Position numbers and translations under genes: made by a program. From the NCBI GenBank assembly GCA_947626155.1, contig CANQRC010000046.1, forward strand, positions 1-7,033: a DNA stretch of 7,033 bases, read 5' to 3'. Below, one piece after another: positions 1-5,715 of the stretch (its first letter is position 1; every line of letters begins with the position of its first letter). Under the pieces are notes generated by a model. That model searched no databases, was not told where the DNA came from, and saw only the letters and a program-made list of their open reading frames with translations. This stretch comes from an uncultured Clostridia bacterium (GTDB lineage Bacteria; Bacillota; Clostridia; Christensenellales; UBA1242).

Positions 1-330
1 GGGCTGTGCGTGGCGCTTGTGGGCATCTTGATTTTTGCTTTTATTTTAAGATTTACTTCCATCTCTGACAAATTGATTTTGCCCGTAAATCAGGTTATCA
101 AGGGCGTGTCCATTTTCTTTGGCGTGTTTATTGGCATGAAAAAATTTAAGGAAATGGGGCTTTTGACGGGGCTTTCAATTGGTTTGGGCTTTACACTTTT
201 CGCGTTTTTGGTGTTTTCAATTCTTGACGGGGCGTTTGTTTTTGACAAAACTTTGCTTAATGATGCCATTTTTGGCGCGGTTTTTGGCTCAATTTGTGGA
301 ATTATTTGCGTCAACTTGAAAAAAAATTAG
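1..330 (+). CDS. TIGR04086-like small integral membrane protein, 5' end outside the window
   Basis: The frame is open from base 1 (GGG CTG TGC GTG ...) to TAG at 328-330. The GTG at 10 lies inside the frame and has no ribosome site visible in the window, so I treat the gene as cut at its 5' end, probably missing fewer than 20 residues. About four hydrophobic segments are visible: the start (VGILIFAFILRF), the segment ending in FFGVFIGMKKFKEMGL, then GLSIGLGFTLFAFLVFSIL, and AIFGAVFGSICGIICVNL. The order 'G-x-x-x-K-x-x-x-x-x-G-x-x-x-G-L-x-x-G' followed by a final Gly-rich helix ending in VNL is what I recall of the TIGR04086 family, which in Clostridia often sits near yajC and secD. Its function is unknown. 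The neighbouring secD fits that context. secD has its own promoter, so co-transcription with it is possible but not required. Confidence 0.7.
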   Translation, partial: GLCVALVGILIFAFILRFTSISDKLILPVNQVIKGVSIFFGVFIGMKKFKEMGLLTGLSIGLGFTLFAFLVFSILDGAFVFDKTLLNDAIFGAVFGSICGIICVNLKKN

Positions 331-338
331 TTTTTTGA

Positions 339-368
339 TTGACAGAAGCCCTTGTTATGTATTATACT
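339..368 (+). promoter_or_regulatory. Sigma-A promoter of secD-secF
   Basis: A perfect -35 box TTGACA (339-344) is followed after 18 bases by TATACT (363-368), one mismatch from TATAAT. Transcription would start near 375, giving a leader of about 23 nt before the secD ATG at 398. The ribosome site AAGGGG at 388-393 lies in that leader. An alternative -10, TATTAT at 360-365, would give a 15-base spacer and is less good. Confidence 0.7.
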
Positions 369-384
369 TATCAAAGTATTGATA
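364..384 (+). repeat. Two overlapping inverted repeats at the secD -10/start region
   Basis: ATACTT (364-369) and AAGTAT (374-379) form a perfect 6-bp inverted repeat with a 4-base spacer. TATCAA (369-374) and TTGATA (379-384) form a second one, also with a 4-base spacer. Together they cover the -10 box and the predicted transcription start, where a repressor would bind. This may be a chance effect of AT-rich DNA; no known operator is recognised. Confidence 0.35.
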
Positions 385-397
385 TCTAAGGGGCATT

Positions 398-1752
398 ATG
401 GCTAGAACTAAAAACAGACTTAAACGCAATTCCATTGAGAACTTTGTTGCTGTTGTCGTTTTGACAATAATTGGGCTTGTTCTCTCTTTTTGCAGTTTTA
501 TGATTCCTTACACTCACTATCGCTACAACGGTTTCTTCAACTCCATCTCGCTGGGGCTGGATCTTGCCGGTGGCGTTTCTTTTGTTTATGAGTGTGAACC
601 TAAAGAGGGCTCGAATGGAGACCTCAACTCCTCCATTGAGGCGGCGGTTAAGCGTTTGGAAAACACAATTGGCTCGCATTACTCTGAGGCGCTTGTCACA
701 AGGCAGGGCAGCGACAGAATAAGAATTGAAGTTCCTTCTGTTTCAAACCCAGAAGATGTTTTGGAACTTATTGGAGACCCTCAACCTCTTAGAATGACCA
801 CGGAAAACGACCCTAAGGCCGAGGCACAAATTGAGGGCACTGACATTAAAGATGTAAGAGTTTCTTATCAAAATGACACCTATGGAGTTTCTTTGATTTT
901 CACCGACGAGGGCGCGGCAAAGTTTGAGTCGCTCACCGACACAGTTTCTTCGGGCGGAACTCAGGAGGGCACAATTTATGTTTTCTTTGGCGACGACGAA
1001 ACGGCAAGCCAAATCACTTGTTCACAGGTTATTCACGGCGGAAGCACTTTCATCTCAAGCCCAAATATGAACACATATCAGTCCGCTTCGGAATATGCTC
1101 TTCAAATCATGAGCGGCACTTTTGACGTGAACCTCTCAATTTTGGAAAGAACGGTTGTTTCCGCAACTCTTGGCGCGGAGGCACTTAAACTTGCCCTTAT
1201 TGGCGGGCTTGTTGGCCTTATTTTGATTATGCTTGTTTTGTGGCTGAGATATGGCGACTTCGGCCTTTTGGCATCTTTCGCACTTGTCATTTATGTTGTG
1301 CTGATGCTCTTCTTCTTGCAGGCAATTTCGTTTGTTCAACTCACTTTGCCGGGGCTTGCGGGAATTATTCTTAGTATTGGAATGGCGGTTGACGGAACGG
1401 TCATCATTTTTGAACGCTTCAGAGAAGAATACAAATGGGAAAGAAAATACCCCTTGCGGTTAAGGGCGGCTTTAAGCGCGCTTTCTGGCCAATTTTTGAC
1501 AGTAACATCACAACAATTTTCACCGCAGTAATCCTGTATATTTTGGGAACGGCATCAATTCAAGGCTTTGCCATCACACTTTTGATTGGCATTCTGCTTT
1601 CAATCTTTATGAACTTGGTGATTTTGCGCTTCTTTGTGAAGTGGTATTTGCCGCTGAACAGTGTTAAACCTAAGAAACTTCATTTGCCAAAACAAGAGAG
1701 GCATATCAAAGACGACGCGGCATTGGTAGGGGGAAACGATGGAAAAATATAA
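398..1752 (+). CDS. secD: Protein translocase subunit SecD, interrupted by an apparent one-base frameshift
   Basis: SecD forms, with SecF, a proton-driven membrane complex that helps pull proteins across the membrane after SecYEG/SecA. The ATG at 398 follows AAGGGG. Residues about 16-36 are TM1. The family signature LGLDLAGG is at 52-59, followed by the extracytoplasmic P1/head region with VPSVSNPEDVLELIGDPQPL. TM2-TM4 begin near residue 263 and include GMAVDGTVIIFERFREE, with the conserved proton-pathway Asp at 332. Frame 0 then loses similarity and stops at 1529-1531. The -1 frame, from about 1435, continues the family pattern (GKKIPLAVKGGFKRAFWPI, then TM5-TM6) to TAA at 1750-1752. Restoring one base gives about 451 aa, a normal SecD length. 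The end overlaps the secF ATG at 1739, as expected for coupled genes. It could be a sequencing or assembly error, a real mutation, or recoding; the first is most likely. Confidence 0.93.
1433..1447 (+). other. secD: Frameshift site in secD (frame 0 to frame -1)
   Basis: Reading in frame 0, Tyr345-Lys346 (TAC AAA, 1430-1435) is the last family-like stretch. In the -1 frame ATG GGA AAG AAA ATA CCC gives MGKKIP, which matches the usual Gly-Lys pattern after FERFREEYK. One missing base in the AAA run at 1433-1435, the GGG run at 1437-1439 or the AAA run at 1440-1442 would explain the change; short homopolymers are where such errors occur. The only slippery candidate is A-AAA at 1444-1447. A weak hairpin (CCCTT 1451-1455 with AAGGG 1462-1466) follows it by only 3 bases. 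Confidence 0.8.
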
Positions 1753-2893
1753 GAAGAAAACAAGATTCTCCCTTGACGAGAAGATATTAAACAGCAAATT
1801 CAACTTCTGCAAGAACTTAAAGTGGTTTTTAATTGCGCCACTTGTGATTATTCTTGTGGGCGTGGTTTTGCTTTGCACACTTGGATTTAATTTGGGAATA
1901 GACTTCACCGGCGGCTCTAACATGACCATCTTCATTGACAAAGAGGGAAGTTATGGCACAAAATATGACATTGACAAAGACTATGGCGAAATTGAGAGGC
2001 TCGTGAGCGGTGTTTTGAACAAACACAACTATTCAATTTCTTCAATGCAAAAGACGACAATGGTTGTTGACGACGACCAATTAAAGACCACCGGCGACGC
2101 CGTGATTGTGAAATTCCAAAACAACTCTGACGACGAGCTGAACGAGACCATTAGAAAAGAACTTTTGGAGGCGTTTGGCTATGACGAGGACGAGGGCGAG
2201 GGCGCATTGATTGCAAATGGCGGAATCACCATGGCAAACGCGAGCGCCGAACTTATGATGAACTCGTTTATTGCGCTGCTTGTTGCGGTTGTTGTCATTT
2301 TGATTTATGTTGCATTTAGGTTTGAAATCACAAGCGGCTTGGCAGCAATTTTGGCATTGTTCCACGATCTTTTGGTGACGGCATCAATTGTGCTGATTTG
2401 CAGAATTGAAATAAATGTGTCATTTATTGCGGCACTCATCACCATTCTTGGCTACTCAATCAACAATACAATCATCATCTTTGATCGAATGAGAGACGAA
2501 GTTAAATTTGCTCGAAACGCAGACAAGAAAATTGTCAACGAGGACATTGCAAACCTTTCTGTTAGGCAGACCATGACGCGTTCAATCCTCACAACTCTTA
2601 CAACATTTATCATGATTTTCTTTGTCACTGTGATTGGCGTGGCAAATATCAGAGAATTTGCTTTCCCAATTATGATTGGAATTTTGGCGGGCTTCTACTC
2701 TTCTGTGTTTATCACACCTGGGCTTTGGGCAATTGCTTACAAACCAAAAAAGAAGAAAAAGACAGAGCCTCAAAAGAAACAAAAACAGCAAAAGAAAGAT
2801 GCTTTTGACGAGTTTGTTGAGGTTGAAGAGGGCGCAGAAAACGAGGCTGACAACAAAGTCAATGGCGACGATGTGGAAATCAAAAACGCATAA
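1739..2893 (+). CDS. secF: Protein translocase subunit SecF
   Basis: Partner of SecD in the membrane. The 384-aa protein starts at ATG 1739 after AGGGGG, 14 bases inside the end of the -1-frame secD, which suggests translational coupling. TM1 is about 28-48. The signature LGIDFTGG at 52-59 is followed by the extracytoplasmic domain (about 60-170) and TM2 with the typical YVAFRFE near 190-196. TM4 carries GYSINNTIIIFDRMRDE at 238-254, and the segment SVRQTMTRSILTTLTT at 274-289 holds the conserved Arg281. The position usually occupied by Asp in TM4 (GYSxNDxI; Asp213 of E. coli SecF) is Asn243 here, so one proton-pathway carboxylate is missing. After the last helix, residues 335-384 form an unusual charged tail: 11 Lys in 20 residues, then 11 acidic residues in the next 30. 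Transcription ends at the hairpin just downstream. Confidence 0.96.
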   Translation: MEKYKKKTRFSLDEKILNSKFNFCKNLKWFLIAPLVIILVGVVLLCTLGFNLGIDFTGGSNMTIFIDKEGSYGTKYDIDKDYGEIERLVSGVLNKHNYSISSMQKTTMVVDDDQLKTTGDAVIVKFQNNSDDELNETIRKELLEAFGYDEDEGEGALIANGGITMANASAELMMNSFIALLVAVVVILIYVAFRFEITSGLAAILALFHDLLVTASIVLICRIEINVSFIAALITILGYSINNTIIIFDRMRDEVKFARNADKKIVNEDIANLSVRQTMTRSILTTLTTFIMIFFVTVIGVANIREFAFPIMIGILAGFYSSVFITPGLWAIAYKPKKKKKTEPQKKQKQQKKDAFDEFVEVEEGAENEADNKVNGDDVEIKNA

Positions 2894-2921
2894 AAAACTA
2901 TAAAAAAATCATTTAAAATCA

Positions 2922-2960
2922 AAAAAATTCAGCAAAAACGCTGAATTTTTTGTTTTTTTT
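2922..2960 (+). terminator. Bidirectional rho-independent terminator between secF and the convergent membrane gene
   Basis: A perfect 12-bp stem pairs 2922-2933 (AAAAAATTCAGC) with 2940-2951 (GCTGAATTTTTT) around the loop AAAAAC. On the plus strand it is followed by G and eight T (2953-2960), ending secD-secF transcription. On the minus strand the same stem ends in seven T and then GATTTT, so it can also end the pyk unit, whose last stop codon (2961-2959) touches the hairpin region. Confidence 0.85.
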
Positions 2961-3570
2961 ATGCCGAAACCGCTTCAATTTGCAAAGAATTTTGTGCCTT
3001 TTCCTCTTCTTTTCTGAGCGAAATGTTGTAAAGTTTCAAAAGTCTTGGCCTTAAATATCTTTGAAGCATTGCTGGAAGCAAGTTGAACACAAATGAGATG
3101 AGCATACATGGAATTCCTATTGTGAGATAAAAAATTGGGTGTAGGAATATGTAGAATGTTGGGCTGAACAAAAATGTGAAAAAGTGCATCCAGCCGGCGT
3201 TTACATTTTCATATAAAAATTTGTAGTAAAATTGGGAATTGTGAACCTCAACTTTGGTTAGTTGTTTTTTAAAGCCGACCAAAAAGCCCAAATCTGGAAC
3301 AATTTTCTTCCAAAATCTTATGCCTGTTTTTTGATAAAACTTCACTTCGCCATTTGAAACATAGAAAAGTTTGCAGTTTGGATTGAACTTTCGCTTGAAA
3401 ATATTCCTGAAAATTAAAAGCAAAATTCCGCAAGTCACGCCAATGTATACGAGGCATGAGGAAAAGTCATAAAAAACTTGAGAAATGGGTATGTGATATG
3501 CCAGCGCAACCGGAATGCTTGAGCCTATTGCAATGGCTGAGAGAACTAAGAAAATTATTATAAATGTCAT
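2959..3570 (-). CDS. CrtO-like (glycosyl-4,4'-diaponeurosporenoate acyltransferase family) membrane protein
   Basis: The product is 203 aa. ATG at 3570-3568 is preceded by AAAGGTG, which overlaps the pyk stop codon, so the gene is almost certainly in the pyk operon. Hydrophobic segments lie at about 2-24, 37-55 and 129-165, with the last probably a re-entrant or double helix. The pattern FYQKTGIRFWKKIVPDL (78-94), a Trp-Met-His (127-129), and the ending LPAMLQRYLRPRLLKL (165-180) match what I remember of the CrtO-type family (typically FY-x(5)-WK-x-x-LP, a conserved His, then NLPxxxxQRYNRPRLxRL). In Staphylococcus CrtO acylates a glycosylated carotenoid in staphyloxanthin synthesis. Most Clostridia homologues have no carotenoid genes nearby, and none are seen here, so the real substrate is unknown. 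Similarity was judged by eye; an unrelated small membrane protein is possible. Confidence 0.65.
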   Translation of the reverse strand: MTFIIIFLVLSAIAIGSSIPVALAYHIPISQVFYDFSSCLVYIGVTCGILLLIFRNIFKRKFNPNCKLFYVSNGEVKFYQKTGIRFWKKIVPDLGFLVGFKKQLTKVEVHNSQFYYKFLYENVNAGWMHFFTFLFSPTFYIFLHPIFYLTIGIPCMLISFVFNLLPAMLQRYLRPRLLKLYNISLRKEEEKAQNSLQIEAVSA

Positions 3571-3580
3571 TTTTTCACCT

Positions 3581-4978
3581 TTACAATTTTTTGATAACCA
3601 TTAAATTTGTGCCGCGCTTGCCTGCCTGCTGACCGCTTACAAGCACCACTTTTTCGCCTTTTTTAACAAGACCGGTGTCAATTGACTTTTGAAGGGAACT
3701 TAAATTCACTTCGTCAATTGTGTGATAGTTGTTGTCCATGACAGGGCAAACGCCATAGAAAAGCGCCATTTTGTGATAAACCTTTTCGCTTGGCGTGCAG
3801 GCAATAATTGGGACTTGTGGCTTGAAGCGAGAGATGTTTTGGGCTGTTGCACCAGTTTTTGTGACCACCACAATTGCTTCAACGCCTTTTGTTTGCGACA
3901 GGGCATAAACTGCATAGCCGAGGCTTTTTGAGGTGTTGTGGGTGATGATTGGGAAGAGGTGACCCTCGGTGTAGTTTTCTGTTTCAAGGGCAATCCTCTT
4001 CATTGCCTCAACCGCTTCAACGGGGTGTTTGCCAGATGCCGTCTCGCCGGAGAGCATAATTGCGGTTGTGCCGTCAAAAATTGCATTTGCCACATCAGAA
4101 ATCTCCGCTCTTGTTGGGCGAGGGCTTGTTATCATGCTTTCAAGCATTTGGGTGGCGGTGATTGAGATTTTTCCTTTTTCATTTGCTTTAAGAATGAATT
4201 CTTTTTGCAAAACAGGAATTCTCACATAGTCAATTTCCACGCCCAGGTCTCCGCGCGCAACCATAATTCCGTCGCTGACGCTTAAAATGGAGTCAAAATT
4301 TTCAACTCCGTCTGCGCTTTCTATTTTTGCAATAATTTTGACATCAGAAAAGTTTATTTCTTTTAAATATTCCTTCATTTTGAGGATGTCATCAGCGCTA
4401 TTGACAAAAGATGCCGCAATATAGTCAGCGCCAACAAATTTTGCAAACAAAAGGTCTTTTTTGTCTTGTTCGCTAAGATATGGCATATCAGTTTTGACGC
4501 CCGGAACATTTATACTTTTGTTGTTTGACAAAATTCCGCCGTGAACAACCTTGCAGACGATGTCTGTTGATGTTGTTTTTTCAACTTTAAGTTCAATAAA
4601 ACCGTCATTTAGCAGTATTTTTGAGCCATTTTTTAGAATTTTTGGCAATTTTTGATAGGTTATGCTGACAATGTCCTTTGTGCCAACAACATCTTTTGTG
4701 GTGAGGGTGAAGGTGGCGTTTTCGGCAAGGTTGACCTCTCCATTTTTGAATTGTTTAATTCTTATTTCTGGGCCTTTGGTGTCTATCAAAATTGCGACGG
4801 GCGTGTTTTTGTTTTCTCTTGCCGTTTTAACCGCGTCGATGAGCGCTTTGTGAGATTCATGCGTGCCGTGGCTCATGTTGAAGCGCGCAACATTCATCCC
4901 TGCGTCAATCATCTTTTCAAGTGTGTTGATGCTGGAACTTGTTGGACCAATTGAACATACAATTTTTGTTTTATTCAT
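3581..4978 (-). CDS. pyk: Pyruvate kinase
   Basis: Cytoplasmic glycolytic enzyme converting phosphoenolpyruvate and ADP to pyruvate and ATP. I start it at ATG 4978-4976, giving 465 aa and the usual N-terminus MNKTKIVCSIGPTSSS, with GAGAGG five bases upstream. The frame is open for 14 codons further, to an ATG at 5020, but that start lies upstream of the predicted -10 box and adds an atypical N-terminus. Visible sites are: ARFNMSHG (31-38, substrate and K+ site), IDTKGPEIR (65-73), the small B domain (about 70-165), IAKIES with catalytic Lys218 and metal-binding Glu220, ARGDLG with Asp244, and ITATQMLESM with Thr276. The C-terminal allosteric-type domain (about 345-465) is complete. The PEP-utiliser-like extra domain found in many Bacillota enzymes of about 585 aa is absent. 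The next gene follows after 10 bases. Confidence 0.97.
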   Translation of the reverse strand: MNKTKIVCSIGPTSSSINTLEKMIDAGMNVARFNMSHGTHESHKALIDAVKTARENKNTPVAILIDTKGPEIRIKQFKNGEVNLAENATFTLTTKDVVGTKDIVSITYQKLPKILKNGSKILLNDGFIELKVEKTTSTDIVCKVVHGGILSNNKSINVPGVKTDMPYLSEQDKKDLLFAKFVGADYIAASFVNSADDILKMKEYLKEINFSDVKIIAKIESADGVENFDSILSVSDGIMVARGDLGVEIDYVRIPVLQKEFILKANEKGKISITATQMLESMITSPRPTRAEISDVANAIFDGTTAIMLSGETASGKHPVEAVEAMKRIALETENYTEGHLFPIITHNTSKSLGYAVYALSQTKGVEAIVVVTKTGATAQNISRFKPQVPIIACTPSEKVYHKMALFYGVCPVMDNNYHTIDEVNLSSLQKSIDTGLVKKGEKVVLVSGQQAGKRGTNLMVIKKL

Positions 4979-4999
4979 TTCATCCTCTCTTTTTATTAG

Positions 5000-5028
5000 A
5001 TTATATACAAATAATAACATTATTTAAA
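5000..5028 (-). promoter_or_regulatory. Predicted promoter of pyk
   Basis: On the minus strand a perfect TATAAT lies at 5005-5000. Seventeen bases upstream is TTTAAA (5028-5023), a weak -35 box with four of six matches. The start would fall near 4993, leaving a short leader of about 15 nt that still contains the GAGAGG ribosome site (4989-4984). A TTGACA on the same strand (5051-5046) has no good -10 at normal distance. Confidence 0.5.
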
Positions 5029-5045
5029 AAAAATAGCAAATATTA

Positions 5046-5059
5046 TGTCAAATTTGACA
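5046..5059. promoter_or_regulatory. Perfect 14-bp palindrome, possible operator between divergent units
   Basis: TGTCAAATTTGACA equals its own reverse complement and sits in the 167-bp gap between pyk and the 80-aa gene upstream of secG. It contains a TTGACA on each strand, so it may be either back-to-back -35 elements or a dimer binding site. Its centre is about 60 bases upstream of the predicted pyk start. I do not recognise it as a known regulator's site. Confidence 0.45.
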
Positions 5060-5099
5060 CAAATCACATCATATTTTTCAACTTTTCTAACAAAAAGAG

Positions 5100-5128
5100 T
5101 TGTAAAAAATTTTATTATATGTTAAAAT
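5100..5128 (+). promoter_or_regulatory. Possible promoter of the small membrane gene-secG-rnr unit
   Basis: TTGTAA (5100-5105) and TAAAAT (5123-5128) are separated by 17 bases; they match the consensus boxes at four and five of six positions. The start would be near 5134, giving a very short leader directly before AAGGAG (5135-5140). The surrounding DNA is very AT-rich, so other -10 choices such as TATTAT at 5113 exist. Confidence 0.35.
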
Positions 5129-5145
5129 AATGCCAAGGAGTGTTT

Positions 5146-5388
5146 ATGAGAACATTGTTGTTAAATCTCTGGGACGACTTTTCAAATTGGGTGACTCATG
5201 TTTGGAGTCCTGCAACTTACGCCATTGTTGTCACAATTTTTGGACTGATTGCCCTAACTTGCATTCTTGGATTTTTGAAAGGTCCAAAGTTTAACAAGGA
5301 TGTCAAACCTTTCAAGTGGGGCTCGGTTGTGATTTGTGTTGTTTGCCTCTTGGTGATTGGCGTCATTTCACTTGCCCGATATATGTAG
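5146..5388 (+). CDS. Hypothetical 80-aa two-helix membrane protein upstream of secG
   Basis: I do not recognise this protein. ATG 5146 lies five bases after a full AAGGAG; the in-frame GTG at 5140 overlaps that site and is unlikely as the start. The N-terminus (1-20) is Trp-rich and possibly amphipathic (Trp9, Trp15, Trp20). TM1 spans about 22-44 and TM2 about 59-77. The 14-residue loop between them holds five Lys (45, 48, 51, 54, 57), so by the positive-inside rule the loop is cytoplasmic and both ends are outside, the layout known for SecG. It lacks the SecG sequence features seen in the next gene. The secG ribosome site starts 4 bases after its stop codon, so the two genes are co-transcribed. 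A role with the translocase is inference from position and topology only. Confidence 0.75.
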   Translation: MRTLLLNLWDDFSNWVTHVWSPATYAIVVTIFGLIALTCILGFLKGPKFNKDVKPFKWGSVVICVVCLLVIGVISLARYM

Positions 5389-5406
5389 TTTAAAAGGAGA
5401 TATAAA

Positions 5407-5703
5407 ATGGAAAATTCAAACTTAGCGCCTTGGATTACAACCTCTTTTCCAATTATTAGAATTGTGCTTTTTTGTTTGGTTATTGTTTGCGCACTTGTGA
5501 TTGTTGCCACAACGCTTTTTCAAAACACAGACGGAGACGGGGAGTCAACAAATGTTATCACCGGTCAGCAAGAAAGTTATTACTCAAAAAACAAGGGCGG
5601 TTCTCGTGATGGAAGACTAAAACTCATCACAATTATTTTCTCTATAATTGCCGTTGTGTGCGTTATACTTTACTTTGTCACACTTTTGGTTTATCACCCA
5701 TAA
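5407..5703 (+). CDS. secG: Preprotein translocase subunit SecG
   Basis: Small subunit of the SecYEG channel. The 98-aa protein starts at ATG 5407, six bases after AAAGGAGA. TM1 is about 16-38 and ends in the typical LFQ (37-39). The polar loop (40-71) includes GDGES and ITGQQESYYSKNKGGSRDGRL, resembling Clostridia SecG loops where a Tyr/Phe-rich 'SKNKG-x-x-x-x-G-R-L' leads into TM2 (about 72-95). Length and two-helix layout fit the family. The assignment is supported by rnr following after only 12 bases, a common Bacillota arrangement. SecG is weakly conserved, so the call rests on topology, the Q and loop motifs, and context. Confidence 0.88.
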   Translation: MENSNLAPWITTSFPIIRIVLFCLVIVCALVIVATTLFQNTDGDGESTNVITGQQESYYSKNKGGSRDGRLKLITIIFSIIAVVCVILYFVTLLVYHP

Positions 5704-5715
5704 AAGAGGGCTTTT

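Noticed and set aside
319..336. A-run, TTAG, T-run that could form a hairpin after the first gene
   Set aside because: The stem would be A:T only and overlaps the stop codon; it is too weak to call a terminator, and the secD promoter starts at 339.
1474..1483. Palindrome AAGCGCGCTT inside secD
   Set aside because: It encodes part of the conserved GFKRAF stretch; a 10-bp palindrome in coding DNA is not notable alone.
1435..1752. Separate 105-aa gene starting at ATG 1435
   Set aside because: There is no ribosome site before it, and its sequence is the missing C-terminal part of SecD, so it is the second half of a frameshifted gene.
4660..4690. Pyruvate kinase residues (about 99-108) that might mark K+ independence
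   Set aside because: The alignment around the key Glu/Lys position is ambiguous by one residue by eye, so no claim can be supported.
3722..4954. Several open frames of 60-100 codons on the plus strand opposite pyk
   Set aside because: They lack ribosome sites, lie antisense to a strongly conserved gene and show no family-like sequence.
4979..5020. Upstream in-frame ATG extending pyruvate kinase by 14 codons
   Set aside because: It lies upstream of the predicted TATAAT, and the inner ATG at 4978 has a good ribosome site and gives the standard N-terminus.
5140..5145. GTG start for the small protein before secG
   Set aside because: The GTG overlaps the AAGGAG ribosome site, whose spacing fits the ATG at 5146.
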